In this document: piece by piece, positions 17,078-26,520 of the stretch | How positions within the stretch are numbered: position 1 is the first letter of the stretch | Layout of the letters: every line of letters begins with the position of its first letter | Made by a program: the position numbers and the translations under genes | Source of the DNA: an uncultured Clostridia bacterium | Lineage (GTDB): Bacteria > Bacillota > Clostridia > Christensenellales > Aristaeellaceae | NCBI GenBank assembly: GCA_934647165.1 | Contig: CAKUFA010000010.1 | Coordinates: 1 to 64,000 of the forward strand | Direction of reading: 5' to 3' | Length of the DNA stretch: 64,000 nt | Notes under the pieces: generated by a model | The model's input: the letters and a program-made list of their open reading frames with translations, nothing else | What the model was told of the DNA's origin: nothing | Databases searched by the model: none

Positions 17078-17924
17078 GCGCTGCCGCCTTCTCCGCGGCC
17101 TCCAGGGTGTTTTCCAACAGCATGGCAATGGTCATGCGTCCGACACCGCCGGGCACCGGGGTGATCCACCCGGCTACCTCCTTCACAGCATCAAAGTCCA
17201 CATCGCCCACCACCTTGCCGTCCACGCGGTTGATGCCAACATCAATGACCACCGCGCCGGGCTTCACCATGTCCGCGGTAATCATCCGAGGTTTGCCTAC
17301 AGCCGCCACAAGAATATCCGCTCGGCGGGTATGTTCAGCAAGGTTGCAGGTTCGGCTGTGGCACACGGTCACCGTGCAGTTTGCATCCAGCAGCAGCATG
17401 GCCATGGGCTTGCCGACAATATTGCTGCGACCCACTACAACCGCTTCTTTCCCTGCCAGTTCAAGCCCTGTGCGGCGAATCATAGCCATTGCACCCTTGG
17501 GCGTACAGGCCACAACGCCTCTTTGTCCTGTAAACAGCCTGCCTGCGTTCAGAATATGAAATCCATCCACATCCTTCTCTGGGGTGATGGCCGCAAGAGC
17601 CGCCGTTTCATCCAGCTGTTTCGGCAAGGGCAGCTGCACCAGAATGCCATGAATGGAAGCATCCGCGTTCAGCTCGCGAATTTTTGTCTCCAGCGTCTGC
17701 TGGTCGGTATGCTCTGGCATGCGAATGGTTAAGGAATGCATGCCCACTTTTTCGCAGGCAAGACCCTTGTTGCGCACATAAATCTGGCTGGCCGGATCGT
17801 CTCCCACCAGAATCACTGCAAGGCCGGGTACAATACCGTGTTCAGTCAGTGCTTTCACACGTTCCGCCACCTCGGTAAGGACTTCCTCAGCCATTTCTTT
17901 TCCGCTAAGCAACTGTGCAGCCAT
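17070..17924 (-). CDS. folD: Bifunctional methylene-THF dehydrogenase/cyclohydrolase
   Basis: 284 residues. Interconverts 5,10-methylene-THF and 10-formyl-[17 protein letters not shown] carries the catalytic Tyr and Lys; [10 protein letters not shown] and [10 protein letters not shown] are family motifs; [17 protein letters not shown] binds NAD(P); and [14 protein letters not shown] ends the fold. ATG 17924 lies after AGAGGGTGAGCTC. A large in-frame extension upstream overlaps the preceding gene and is rejected. With fhs elsewhere in this window it completes formate entry into one-carbon metabolism. Confidence 0.96.
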   Translation of the reverse strand: MAAQLLSGKEMAEEVLTEVAERVKALTEHGIVPGLAVILVGDDPASQIYVRNKGLACEKVGMHSLTIRMPEHTDQQTLETKIRELNADASIHGILVQLPLPKQLDETAALAAITPEKDVDGFHILNAGRLFTGQRGVVACTPKGAMAMIRRTGLELAGKEAVVVGRSNIVGKPMAMLLLDANCTVTVCHSRTCNLAEHTRRADILVAAVGKPRMITADMVKPGAVVIDVGINRVDGKVVGDVDFDAVKEVAGWITPVPGGVGRMTIAMLLENTLEAAEKAAAHE

Positions 17925-17946
17925 GAGCTCACCCTCTTTTCGTCTG

Positions 17947-18906
17947 TCAAACTTTGGTCTCATTTCGCAGCTTATCTGCACCCAGAAGTGCCACGCCAAC
18001 CGCATTGTCGCCGCTGTATTCAGGCTTACCAAAGCATACATGGAAATGCGCATCCTGTTTGCCAACACGCGCCCTAAACAGCTCTCTGAACAATGCCGAA
18101 GAGGCAACGCCACCGGCCACGAGCACCTGACGGATGCCCGTTTTTTTCGCCGCCGCAAACACCATACGCGCAACCGATCGTGCCAGCAAATCATAAACTT
18201 CCCTGGCAATATCCTCGTTTGGCAGGTTTCCTGCTGTAATCCAACGCTGCACCTGTGTCTCCGCTCCGGAAAGATGGCACCACAGCCCATCCTTTTCCAT
18301 GCTCACCGGCAGCAAAGCTCTGCTTGTGCCAGCCGAAGCCAGCTTTTCCAGGTGTGGGCCTGCCGGAAAAGGCAACCCCAACGCCACGCCGGTACGATCA
18401 ACCAGCTGCCCTGCATGTAAATCACGGGATCCACCCAGCAGTTTCAGGCAGCCGTCTCGCTGCACAAGTACTTCCGTTGTGCCTCCGGACAGATGTACTG
18501 CCAGCAAATCGCCCGGCAAGATACCGCTATCCAGCATCGCTGCGCGCACATGCCCCTGTTGATGGCTACACGCAAAGCAAGGGACGCCAAGAAGCGCAGC
18601 AATACTGCGTGCCTGTGCGTCCCCAACCTGAAAGGCGGGCATATAGGATTCTTCATCGTCCCGCGGCCAGCGTGAGGCGCACACCGCCGCAATCTCACAC
18701 CCGCGGATCTGCTCACCCACTTCCTGCACGCGCTCGGGCAGCTGCTTTGTGTGGATAAACACCATCTCGCTCTGACGTAAGCCGCGCTGACCTTCCGGCA
18801 CCGGCAAAAGCCGCCTGCTGGACACTAGCACCTCACCTTCCAGCGTTACCGCCGCGGCAGAGGTGGTATAGCAACTGGTATCCAGCCCGATGACCACCCG
18901 TTTCAT
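17947..18906 (-). CDS. TsaD/Kae1-like glycoprotease-family protein
   Basis: 319 residues of the TsaD (peptidase M22) family. TsaD transfers threonylcarbamoyl to A37 of t[20 protein letters not shown] is the start of the actin-like fold; HQQGH (His115, His119) matches the metal-binding H-x3-H of TsaD, and [13 protein letters not shown] supplies the later Asp. However, the usual SGGHT loop reads LSGGTTEVL, and overall similarity to housekeeping TsaD is modest. Genes like this, between nusB and xseA, are common in Clostridia as a second family member; a full tsaD is probably elsewhere. The start overlaps the nusB stop (ATGA). Confidence 0.75.
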   Translation of the reverse strand: MKRVVIGLDTSCYTTSAAAVTLEGEVLVSSRRLLPVPEGQRGLRQSEMVFIHTKQLPERVQEVGEQIRGCEIAAVCASRWPRDDEESYMPAFQVGDAQARSIAALLGVPCFACSHQQGHVRAAMLDSGILPGDLLAVHLSGGTTEVLVQRDGCLKLLGGSRDLHAGQLVDRTGVALGLPFPAGPHLEKLASAGTSRALLPVSMEKDGLWCHLSGAETQVQRWITAGNLPNEDIAREVYDLLARSVARMVFAAAKKTGIRQVLVAGGVASSALFRELFRARVGKQDAHFHVCFGKPEYSGDNAVGVALLGADKLRNETKV

Positions 18907-19358
18907 GCCTGCTCCTCTTTTTCGCGCAGGATAGTGCCAAGCACGCCATTGATGAAACGACCGCTGTTGTCCGGGTCGGAATAGCGGTTGGCCAATTCCA
19001 CTGCCTCATTGATGGCCACGCTGCCCGGCACGTCTTCCTCATGCAGAATTTCCCAGCAAGCCATGCGCAGAATGGTCAGGTCAACCTTCGGCATCCGCTC
19101 AAGGCTCCACCCTCGGCTTGCGGCAGCAATTTTCTCATCCAGTTCGTCCAGGTTATCCAGCACGCCGCTGAGCAGTTTTTCGATATAGCTTCGGTCGCTT
19201 TTGCCCGGCTCGTTTTCCCCCACAGGATCGGCGTCCTGCGCAGTTTCGTCACGCAGTTCGTCATATACCATGCGAAGGGTTTCTTCGCCGCCCTCACCTC
19301 CGGAGAGATGTTCAAAGATCATCTGCATTGCAGCCGTTCGCGCGGTCGTTCGTGCCAT
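18903..19358 (-). CDS. nusB: Transcription antitermination factor NusB
   Basis: 151 residues. Binds boxA RNA with NusE to antiterminate rRNA transcription. The all-helical fold is recognisable by RTTARTAAMQMIFE at the N-terminus, LLSGVLDNLDELDEKIAAAS and LERMPKVDLTILRMACWEI, then VAINEAVELANRYSDPDNSGRFINGVLGTI. A 30-residue acidic insert (SGGEGGEETL ... GENEPGKS) lies after the first helix. It heads the nusB-tsaD-like-folD-xseA-xseB-ispA run, whose overlapping starts suggest one transcript. Confidence 0.95.
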   Translation of the reverse strand: MARTTARTAAMQMIFEHLSGGEGGEETLRMVYDELRDETAQDADPVGENEPGKSDRSYIEKLLSGVLDNLDELDEKIAAASRGWSLERMPKVDLTILRMACWEILHEEDVPGSVAINEAVELANRYSDPDNSGRFINGVLGTILREKEEQA

Positions 19359-19411
19359 AAGTCAAGCGCTCCGTTCTCTATCGTTATTGTCAATGTACTT
19401 TCATGCGTCAG

Positions 19412-19645
19412 TCATTCTTTGGGTGGAAAAAGGTGGTTAATCGCATTCTTCACGGCAGCAGGCTTATCCTTCACGCCGCCGATAAATGCGCCCAAGGCGC
19501 ACAGCACCGCCACCAGCAGTGTTTTCCAAAATCCGATGGTCAGCAGCAGTATGGCCAGCAACGCACCCAGTATACCGCACAGCACACCGCAAGCCGGCGT
19601 GCCCCAGGTCGTCATTTCCTTTACCCATTCATTCAGTGATTTCAT
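19412..19645 (-). CDS. DUF2273 small membrane protein
   Basis: 77 residues with two hydrophobic helices (about 14-33 and 36-54) and a basic C-terminus, as in the DUF2273 proteins that accompany AmaP and Asp23 in Firmicutes. Its role is not established; it probably helps assemble the Asp23 complex at the membrane. ATG 19645 has GGAGG about 9 bases upstream, inside the end of amaP (stop 19629), so it is translationally coupled to amaP. Longer in-frame starts lack spacing to that site. Confidence 0.85.
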   Translation of the reverse strand: MKSLNEWVKEMTTWGTPACGVLCGILGALLAILLLTIGFWKTLLVAVLCALGAFIGGVKDKPAAVKNAINHLFPPKE

Positions 19646-20549
19646 GTTCGCCATCCTCCGCCTGTTGTTCGGCTTCCTCGCCACAGTCGGTCATGGGCTC
19701 CGTTTCAAGAGCAGCCGCTTCCTGCATGTCTTCCGTTGCCTGTTCCGCTTCCTGCGCAGCCTGCATGGTTTCGCACGCTTCCACCGCAGAATCTTCTGCT
19801 TCTTCAGCAGCCTTTGCCGCTGTTTCCATACCAGGTTCTTCAAGCGGCGGCTCCGGCACTGTGGCAGGTTGCTCTTCCTGTGCAAAAATCCTTTGATGCA
19901 GCGGCCGATCTTTCTTTTCCGCAGATATTTCCGCAGTTCCGGCAGCCGTTTCAGCCTCGCGCAAAAGGGGCATTGGCGCGCTCGTCAGTTCCGGCACCGC
20001 ATAGGGAGAATTCGCCGCTTTATCGGAAGTAGTGTCCACCTGTACACGCACTTCGCGCACATCCACGCCTGAGCAGGAAGTCAGGTACGTGCGCACCTGC
20101 TTTTGCAGCGCCCCCACCGCCAGCGGAATGCTGACCCCGCTGGCCAGGTTGATATGCATTTCAACCAGCACACCGTCTTTGCCGGGATCAATCGTCACGC
20201 TTGCAAGCTTCATTTCAGGGTGGCATTCTACACACTGGCGTGCCAACCCCTCCATGGCCTTCACGGCAATGCTCACTTCGCCGTTTTCAGTCTGCTGCAT
20301 CACAAAGCCGCGCTTTCCCTTGCGATGGCGGAAAAGCATGCACACGCAGTATATACCTACCAGCAAAAGTGCCGCAGCCACCGCCACAATCACAATCACT
20401 GTTGTCTGCCCTTCGCCGGAAAGCGCTGTGGTCAAATATTCCGTTAGCGGAACATGGAAAAACGCCTGCGCCACCACACCAGCGCACAGCGCAAGCAGCA
20501 CCAGTCCTGCCAGCGCTACCAGCAACCTATCCGTAATCCTGATTTTCAT
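19629..20549 (-). CDS. amaP: Alkaline-shock membrane anchor AmaP
   Basis: 306 residues. In Staphylococcus AmaP anchors Asp23 to the membrane. Two transmembrane helices lie near residues 8-30 and 49-74, followed by the AmaP-type domain with VSIAVKAMEGLARQC and CSGVDVREVRVQVD. After about residue 190 there is a long Glu/Ala-rich acidic tail, an unusual extension of roughly 100 residues that is probably disordered. ATG 20549 follows GGGAGG. It lies 48 bases after asp23 and overlaps the DUF2273 gene. Confidence 0.85.
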   Translation of the reverse strand: MKIRITDRLLVALAGLVLLALCAGVVAQAFFHVPLTEYLTTALSGEGQTTVIVIVAVAAALLLVGIYCVCMLFRHRKGKRGFVMQQTENGEVSIAVKAMEGLARQCVECHPEMKLASVTIDPGKDGVLVEMHINLASGVSIPLAVGALQKQVRTYLTSCSGVDVREVRVQVDTTSDKAANSPYAVPELTSAPMPLLREAETAAGTAEISAEKKDRPLHQRIFAQEEQPATVPEPPLEEPGMETAAKAAEEAEDSAVEACETMQAAQEAEQATEDMQEAAALETEPMTDCGEEAEQQAEDGEHEITE

Positions 20550-20597
20550 GCGAAAGCCTCCCTTCGCCCGTGGAACATTCCTGTTCTGCCAGGCGCA

Positions 20598-21134
20598 TTA
20601 TGCTTCCGGCTTCTCCTCGGTTACGGGCTCTTCCTGCGGTTTCTCCTCATTGGAAAGCGTATCCTGTTCGGGTGCTTCGGGCGCGGCCACCTTTGCCGGT
20701 TCCTCTGTCCCACTTGCCAGTGCGGCAGTTTCCTTGCCTGCTTCCAAAGCAGCGTTGTTTTCCTTTTCGAAGCTCACGCCCTGCACATGCACATCCACGC
20801 GTACCACATGCAGTCCCGTCATGGATTCAATCGCCTTGCGAACGTTCTCCTGTGCGTCCTGGGCGGCTTTCTGGATCGGCGTGCCATATTCCACAATGAT
20901 ATACAGATCGACGCTAGCTTCCTCCGTGCCGATCTCCACCTTCACGCCCTTGGTAATGTTGCGGTTTTTGCTCAAAATGCTGCCGGAAACATTGCACATT
21001 CCCGCAATGCCTTCCACTTCTGCCGCCGCCAGCCCGGCGATGATGGACACCACCTCGTTGGCATAGGTAATGCTGCTGGAGGGTTCCATATCCTGCTCCA
21101 TGTTCACGGGCAGGTTATCCTTTTTTGCTGCCAT
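20598..21134 (-). CDS. Asp23/Gls24 family envelope stress protein
   Basis: 178 residues. The Asp23 domain (about 20-125) shows ITYANEVVSIIAGLAAAEVEGIAGM, KGVKVEIGTEEASVDLYI and IESMTGLHVVRVDVHVQGV, then an acidic Glu/Pro/Ala-rich tail. Asp23 forms a membrane-linked network during cell-wall stress. ATG 21134 follows AAGGAGGTGCAAAGTCAAT; earlier in-frame codons overlap the promoter region. It is first in an asp23-amaP-DUF2273 operon with its own promoter and no terminator before nusB, so nusB could be reached by read-through. Confidence 0.92.
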   Translation of the reverse strand: MAAKKDNLPVNMEQDMEPSSSITYANEVVSIIAGLAAAEVEGIAGMCNVSGSILSKNRNITKGVKVEIGTEEASVDLYIIVEYGTPIQKAAQDAQENVRKAIESMTGLHVVRVDVHVQGVSFEKENNAALEAGKETAALASGTEEPAKVAAPEAPEQDTLSNEEKPQEEPVTEEKPEA

Positions 21135-21217
21135 ATTGACTTTGCACCTCCTTGGGGTTTCTTTGCCTAGAACAGCGTTTTGCTGCCCCTGTGGGTATTT
21201 TTTCAAAACGCGGTTCT

Positions 21218-21246
21218 AGTATATCAGATTTTTCCCCGATTGGCAA
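21218..21246 (-). promoter_or_regulatory. Promoter of the asp23 operon
   Basis: Minus strand: TTGCCA (21246-21241), 17-base spacer, TATACT (21223-21218). It is a strong sigma-A-type match about 85 bases before asp23. Confidence 0.75.
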
Positions 21247-21309
21247 CAAGGCGTTCACGTACAGTCCAGCAAGATATTTCTGCCGGGCTGTGCGCGCGCC
21301 TGTGCCCTG

Positions 21310-23082
21310 TTATTCTTCTTCCTTTACAATGGCAATATGCAGTTCATCCAGCTGCTTTTGCTCCACATATCCCGGTGCACCCATCATCACATCCTGGGCG
21401 TTCTTGTTCATCGGGAAGGGAATGACCTCGCGAATGGTATCAGCGCCCGCAAGCAGCATCACCATGCGATCCACGCCGGGAGCAATGCCCGCATGCGGCG
21501 GTGCGCCGTAGCAGAAGGCGTTGTACATTGCCGGGAACTTCGCCTTCACATCTTCTTCACCCAGCCGAACCAGCTTGAACGCCTCAATCATGATTTCCGG
21601 ATCATGGTTGCGCACCGCGCCGGAGGAAAGCTCCACACCGTTGCAGACCAGATCATACTGATAGGCGGTGATGCTCAGGGGATCCACTTCGCCTGCCTGC
21701 GCCTTTTGCAGCACTTCCAGGCCACCGTTTGGCATGGAGAAGGGGTTGTGGCAGAATTCCAGCTCCCCGCTCTCTTCTCCGATTTCATACATGGGGAAAT
21801 CCACAATCCAGCAGAACTCGTAGCGTTCGCGATCCATGTGGTTCGGGCACATCTCACCCAGCTGCTTGCGCAGAACGCCTGCCGTTTTCTGTGCCGCGGT
21901 CTTCTTGCCTGCCGCAAGGCCCACAAACGTGTTGGGCTTAAGATCCAGCGCTGCGATAATTTCATCCTTTTTCGCCTGCAGGAACTTGGCAATTCCGCCT
22001 GCCAGATCGCCCTTTTCATCCATCTTGAACCAATAGGGTTTGCTGCCGGAAACCACCTCTACATCTGCGCACAGCTTGTCAATCTGCTTGCGGGTGGCGG
22101 TCATGTCGCTGACGACCACAGCCTTCACAAGGTTCCCCTCAAACGGGCCGAAGCCGCAATCTCCCAGCAGCGCCGTCACATCCTGGCAAATCAGGTCAAT
22201 GCGCAGGTCAGGCTTGTCGGAGCCGTACTTTTCCATGCTTTCCACATACGGGATACGCTTAAACGGAGCGCTGGAAGCAATGTTATATGTGCCATACTTG
22301 GCGAAAATGGGCGGCAGCACATCCTCCAGCACGGCAAACACATCTTCCTGGGTTGCAAAGGCCATTTCCATATCCAGCTGATAAAACTCGCCCGGGCTGC
22401 GGTCGCCGCGCGCATCTTCGTCACGGAAGCAAGGCGCGATCTGGAAATAGCGGTCAAAGCCGGAGGTCATCAGCAGCTGTTTGAACTGCTGGGGCGCCTG
22501 CGGCAGAGCGTAGAACATGCCCGGATGCTTGCGGGCAGGCACCAGATAGTCCCGTGCTCCCTCAGGCGAAGAAGCGGTGAGAATAGGCGTAGTGATTTCC
22601 AGGAAGCCATGTGCCGTCATGGCCTGGCGAAGTGCCGATACCACGTTGCAGCGCATCACAATGTTTTTCTTCACATCAGGATTGCGCAGGTCAAGATAGC
22701 GGTACTTCAGGCGAATGGACTCATCCGCCTCGCGGCTGCGGTTGATCTGGAAGGGCAGCGCATTGTAGCGGCAGCGTCCCAGAACCTCGATCTTTTCCGG
22801 CACCACTTCGATGTCGCCGGTGTCAATCTTGGGATTCTTATTGGCGCGTTCGCGCACCGTTCCCGTCACGGAGATGACGCTTTCCTTGTTCAGTTCACGC
22901 ACTGCGTTCATCATCTCTTCGGACTCGATGACAACCTGCGTTGTGCCGTAGAAATCGCGCAGCACCAGAAAGGCCAGGTTCCCGCTGACCAGGCGGATAT
23001 TCTCCATCCAACCGGACAGCTGCACGGTTTTGCCTGCGTCGCAAAGGCGCAGTTCATTACAGGTATGGGTTCGGTTCTGCAT
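21310..23082 (-). CDS. aspS: Aspartyl-tRNA synthetase
   Basis: 590 residues, bacterial type with the GAD insert. Charges tRNA-Asp. The OB anticodon domain (1-105) starts LRLCDAGKTVQLSGWMENIR. Class II motif 1 lies near the TPILTASSPEGARDYL region, motif 2 is FRDEDARGDRSPGEFYQLD, and motif 3 is GIAPGVDRMVMLL. RNHDPEI and the Lys-rich GAD insert are in place. ATG 23082 follows AAGGAG. It lies 15 bases after hisS and is read from the T-box-controlled hisS promoter, so histidine supply also sets aspS expression. Discrimination between tRNA-Asp and tRNA-Asn cannot be judged from sequence alone. Confidence 0.97.
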   Translation of the reverse strand: MQNRTHTCNELRLCDAGKTVQLSGWMENIRLVSGNLAFLVLRDFYGTTQVVIESEEMMNAVRELNKESVISVTGTVRERANKNPKIDTGDIEVVPEKIEVLGRCRYNALPFQINRSREADESIRLKYRYLDLRNPDVKKNIVMRCNVVSALRQAMTAHGFLEITTPILTASSPEGARDYLVPARKHPGMFYALPQAPQQFKQLLMTSGFDRYFQIAPCFRDEDARGDRSPGEFYQLDMEMAFATQEDVFAVLEDVLPPIFAKYGTYNIASSAPFKRIPYVESMEKYGSDKPDLRIDLICQDVTALLGDCGFGPFEGNLVKAVVVSDMTATRKQIDKLCADVEVVSGSKPYWFKMDEKGDLAGGIAKFLQAKKDEIIAALDLKPNTFVGLAAGKKTAAQKTAGVLRKQLGEMCPNHMDRERYEFCWIVDFPMYEIGEESGELEFCHNPFSMPNGGLEVLQKAQAGEVDPLSITAYQYDLVCNGVELSSGAVRNHDPEIMIEAFKLVRLGEEDVKAKFPAMYNAFCYGAPPHAGIAPGVDRMVMLLAGADTIREVIPFPMNKNAQDVMMGAPGYVEQKQLDELHIAIVKEEE

Positions 23083-23097
23083 GGTTTGCAGCTCCTT

Positions 23098-24378
23098 TCA
23101 TCTTTCAGCTTTTGCTGTATTTTTCATTGTGCGCACAGCGTCCGCCGCCTCCTGCATGGGCACGGTGCGCTCCTCGCGGGTGTTCATGTTCTTCAGTTTC
23201 ACCACGCCGCTTGCAACCTCATCATCGCCCAGGGTCGCGGTAATGGGCGCGCCGGTTTTGTTGGCGTACTTGAACTGCGCCTTCAGGCTCCTGCCGCAAT
23301 GATCCATATCAGCCTTCAGTCCGCTCTCACGTAATTGCTGCACCAGCTTGAAGGCGCTAAGCTTGTTTTCACCCATAAAGGTAACAAACACATCGTACTG
23401 ATCCGGCTTGGGAATCACAACGCCCTCGCTGTCCAGCAGCATCAGCACGCGCTCAAGCCCCATGCCAAAGCCTACCGCCGGCAGGTCGGGGCCGCCCAGC
23501 TCCTTCACCAGATGGTCATAACGGCCTCCACCGCACACCGTCAGGTTGCCGTCCTTGGTGGTTGTAATCAGCTCAAACACCGTCTTGGTGTAATAATCCA
23601 AGCCACGCACAATGCGGCTGTCCACCTGATAGGGAATACCGCTGGCCGCAAGGCACTCCTGCAGCTGTGCAAAGTGCGCCTTGCAATCATCGCACAGCAC
23701 ATCCAGCATGCTGGGCGCGTCCTTTACCAGCTCCTGGCACTTGCGCTCTTTGCAATCCAGCACGCGGAGGGGGTTGCGCTCAAAGCGGCTCTGACAGGTG
23801 GAACACATCTGGTCAATTTTTCCCGCCAGGTATTCCTTGAGCATGGCATGGTACTTCGGCCGGCACTCCGGGCAGCCAATGGAATTGATGTTCACCGAAA
23901 GGTTCTTAACCCCCAGTGAACTCAAGAGGCGATAAGCCAGCAAAATCAGCTCCGCATCCGCCGTAGCTTCCTGCGCGCCGAAACATTCCAAACCAAACTG
24001 GTGATGCTCCCGCAGCCGCCCGCTCTGTGGCGCTTCATAGCGGAAAATGGGCGCATCAAGATAATACATCTTGCAAGGCAGTGCGTCGGCATACAGGTTG
24101 CTTTCCAGGAAAGCGCGCGCCGCACCTGCCGTACCTTCCGGTTTCAGGGTGATGGAGCGGTCGCCCTTGTCCTTGAAGGTATACATTTCCTTCTGCACAA
24201 TGTCCGTTGTGTCGCCCACCCCGCGTAAAAACAATTCCGTGTGTTCAAACACCGGCGTGCGCACTTCGCGATATCCCGCCTCGGCGGCGGCACGGCGCAT
24301 TTTGTCCTCCAAGTACTGCCAACGATAGCTGTCGGTCGGCAGCACGTCTCGGGTGCCTCTGGGTGCCTGGGTCAACAT
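23098..24378 (-). CDS. hisS: Histidyl-tRNA synthetase
   Basis: 426 residues. Charges tRNA-His. Class II HisRS motifs: APRGTRDVLP at the start, TPVFEHTELFLRGVGDTTDIV (motif 1 region), LKPEGTAGAARAFLE, the YDAPIFRYEAPQSGRLREHHQFG equivalent (motif 2), and the HisA signatures RGLDYYTKTVFE and GGGRYDHLV. GFGMGLERVLMLL is motif 3. ATG 24378 follows AAGGAGG; the open frame extending into the leader is not translated. First gene of hisS-aspS. Confidence 0.97.
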   Translation of the reverse strand: MLTQAPRGTRDVLPTDSYRWQYLEDKMRRAAAEAGYREVRTPVFEHTELFLRGVGDTTDIVQKEMYTFKDKGDRSITLKPEGTAGAARAFLESNLYADALPCKMYYLDAPIFRYEAPQSGRLREHHQFGLECFGAQEATADAELILLAYRLLSSLGVKNLSVNINSIGCPECRPKYHAMLKEYLAGKIDQMCSTCQSRFERNPLRVLDCKERKCQELVKDAPSMLDVLCDDCKAHFAQLQECLAASGIPYQVDSRIVRGLDYYTKTVFELITTTKDGNLTVCGGGRYDHLVKELGGPDLPAVGFGMGLERVLMLLDSEGVVIPKPDQYDVFVTFMGENKLSAFKLVQQLRESGLKADMDHCGRSLKAQFKYANKTGAPITATLGDDEVASGVVKLKNMNTREERTVPMQEAADAVRTMKNTAKAER

Positions 24379-24646
24379 GTTTTTTCCTCCTTTGCCTTCG
24401 CATGGGTGCACAAAAGCCCCACGCAGCGTTTCTGCATGGGGCGAAAATGCTCGTTTCGCGGTGCCACCCGTGCTTCGCGGCAAATTTCTCCGCCGCCTCT
24501 TTGCCCCTATAACGCAGGGCATGCGTCCAGTTCTCACCGGATGGCTCCGGGGTGTCTCCGCTTGTCGTCCGCCGGGAGCTCTCAGCCTCAGACTCCCTCT
24601 CTTTCAAGGCGAAAAAGCACAAACGCTCTTCCCATCACCGCCACAC
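24379..24646 (-). promoter_or_regulatory. T-box riboswitch leader of hisS-aspS
   Basis: The antiterminator core GCACGGGTGGCACCGCG lies at 24473-24457 on the minus strand. A terminator hairpin follows (24442-24416, GCCCC-TGCAG ... CTGCG-GGGGC, then TTTT). Uncharged tRNA-His would stabilise the antiterminator. Stem I occupies the 5' part of the leader, but I could not fix the specifier codon by eye, so the tRNA is inferred from hisS. Confidence 0.88.
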
Positions 24647-24652
24647 ATGCAC

Positions 24653-24681
24653 ATTCTAGCAGGATTGCACGGTGTTGTCAA
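24653..24681 (-). promoter_or_regulatory. Promoter of the hisS T-box transcript
   Basis: Minus strand: TTGACA (24681-24676), 17-base spacer, TAGAAT (24658-24653). Confidence 0.75.
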
Positions 24682-24754
24682 CGCCGCAGTACACCGAATA
24701 AACCGGCATGAAGCACTTTTTTTGAAAGAAAACGAAACACAATGGGTTTTCAAC

Positions 24755-26425
24755 TCAGAAAAGCCCGGTAATTCTGCCGTTTTCATCCACGTCAATGTTC
24801 TCTGCGGCAGGAATTTTCGGCAGCCCCGGCATAGCAATGATGTCCCCGGCAAAGGCCACAATGAATCCTGCTCCTGCGCTCAGCCGCACGCTGCGAATAT
24901 GCAGCGTGAAGCCGGTCGGCGCCCCCAACGCTTTGGGGTTGTCCGAAAAGGAATACTGTGTTTTGGCAATGCATACAGGGCAGTGACCAAAACCTTCGTC
25001 CGTAAGCTTCGTCAGCTGTTTCAGCACGCCTGCACCGAAGCTCACATCCCCGGCTCCATAAATGCGCATGGCCACCGCTTCAATTTTTTCCTTCAGGGGC
25101 GTATCATCCGTATACGTATAAGACGGAGAAACGGTTTCCTGTTTGTCCGCCGTGGCGCACACAAGCTCAGCCAGTGCCCTGGCGCCTTCACCACCGTGCG
25201 CCCAGCCATCGCATAAGGCAACCGGTGCGCCAACCTTTTCACACGCCGCGCGCAGGCATTCCATTTCAGCCTGTGTATCGCTCACAAATCGGTTGATCGC
25301 CACCACCACCGGCCGATGCCACACATGCTGCACATGGCTGATGTGCGCCAGCAGGTTCTCCATTCCCTTTTGCAGGCAGGGAACATTCTCTTTGCTTAAC
25401 TCTTCTTTGGGGCATCCGCCATGATGCTTCAATGCGCGCACCGTGGCCACAAGCACCACCGTATCCGGCCACAGCCCGCTTTGGCGGCACTTGATGTCCA
25501 TAAACTTTTCTGCGCCCAGGTCCGCGCCAAAACCGGCCTCTGTCACCACATAATCCGCCAGCTCCATGGCCGCTTTCGTGGCAACAATGCTGTTGCACCC
25601 ATGTGCAATGTTGGCAAAAGGACCGCCGTGCATCAAGCAGGGCGTTCCGTCAATGGTTTGCACCAGATTCGGCTCAAACGCATCGCGCAGCAGCGCCGTC
25701 ATTGCGCCCTGCGCATGCAGATCACCCGCCGTGATGCTTCGCCCATCAAAGGTGCGTGCCACCTGTAGCCTGGAAAGGCGCGCCTTCAGATCCTCCAAAT
25801 CGTTTGCCAGGCAGAACACCGCCATCACTTCGCTGGCGGCGGTGATGTCAAAACCGTCCTCCCGCGGCATGCCGTTAGCTTTTCCGCCCAAGCCGGAGGT
25901 AATCTGCCGCAGCTGGCGGTCGTTCACATCCAGGCACCGCCGCCACGTCACCTGCCGGGGATCGATTCCCAGACGGTTACCCTGCTGGATGTGATTGTCC
26001 ACCATCGCGGCCAGCAAGTTGTTTGCCGCTGTGATGGCATGCAGGTCTCCGGTAAAATGTAAGTTGATATTTTCCATGGGCAGCACCTGCGCATAGCCGC
26101 CCCCCGTTGCGCCGCCTTTCATGCCAAACACAGGGCCAAGGCTCGGCTCACGCAACGCCAGCATGGCGTGTTTGCCGTTTTTTGTCATGCCATCGGCCAG
26201 CCCCACGCTCACCGTCGTTTTGCCCTCGCCCGCAGGGGTCGGATTCACGGCTGTCACCAGAATCAACCGCGCTTTCTTCTGCCGCTTGGGCAGCATGGCG
26301 GGGTTAACCTTTGCAATCAGCTTGCCATAAGGGGTCAACGCCTCGCCGGGGATGCCTGCTTTTGCCGCGATTTCTGCAATAGGGAGCGGCTGCGCAGCTT
26401 GTGCAATTTCTAAGTCCGTTGCCAT
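24755..26425 (-). CDS. fhs: Formate-tetrahydrofolate ligase
   Basis: 556 residues. ATP-dependent formation of 10-formyl-THF from formate, the entry step of the methyl branch in acetogens and a one-carbon source for purines in many Clostridia. TPAGEGKTTVSVGLADGM is the phosphate loop; REPSLGPVFGMKGGATGGG, TGDLHAITAANNLLAAM and EAGFGADLGAEKFMDIKCR are family signatures. I chose ATG 26425; in-frame sequence upstream overlaps the neighbouring terminator. It stands alone. folD is also in the window, but no other Wood-Ljungdahl gene is present, so acetogenesis cannot be claimed. Confidence 0.97.
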   Translation of the reverse strand: MATDLEIAQAAQPLPIAEIAAKAGIPGEALTPYGKLIAKVNPAMLPKRQKKARLILVTAVNPTPAGEGKTTVSVGLADGMTKNGKHAMLALREPSLGPVFGMKGGATGGGYAQVLPMENINLHFTGDLHAITAANNLLAAMVDNHIQQGNRLGIDPRQVTWRRCLDVNDRQLRQITSGLGGKANGMPREDGFDITAASEVMAVFCLANDLEDLKARLSRLQVARTFDGRSITAGDLHAQGAMTALLRDAFEPNLVQTIDGTPCLMHGGPFANIAHGCNSIVATKAAMELADYVVTEAGFGADLGAEKFMDIKCRQSGLWPDTVVLVATVRALKHHGGCPKEELSKENVPCLQKGMENLLAHISHVQHVWHRPVVVAINRFVSDTQAEMECLRAACEKVGAPVALCDGWAHGGEGARALAELVCATADKQETVSPSYTYTDDTPLKEKIEAVAMRIYGAGDVSFGAGVLKQLTKLTDEGFGHCPVCIAKTQYSFSDNPKALGAPTGFTLHIRSVRLSAGAGFIVAFAGDIIAMPGLPKIPAAENIDVDENGRITGLF

Positions 26426-26481
26426 CCTGACCTCAACTCCTTGTGCGTTTTTTCGATTATAACCTAAGCTCCGCCAAAAAG

Positions 26482-26520
26482 CAATGATTCCTGAGCTCCT
26501 CTTTTGCTCAGGAATCATTG
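26482..26520 (-). terminator. Terminator overlapping the deacetylase stop
   Basis: Perfect 15-bp stem CAATGATTCCTGAGC ... GCTCAGGAATCATTG. On the minus strand it is followed by CTTTTTGG. The stem contains the stop codon of the polysaccharide deacetylase gene. Confidence 0.8.

Noticed and set aside
24755..26425. fhs plus folD as evidence for acetogenesis
   Set aside because: Both are common in non-acetogens for one-carbon supply, and no other Wood-Ljungdahl gene is in the window.
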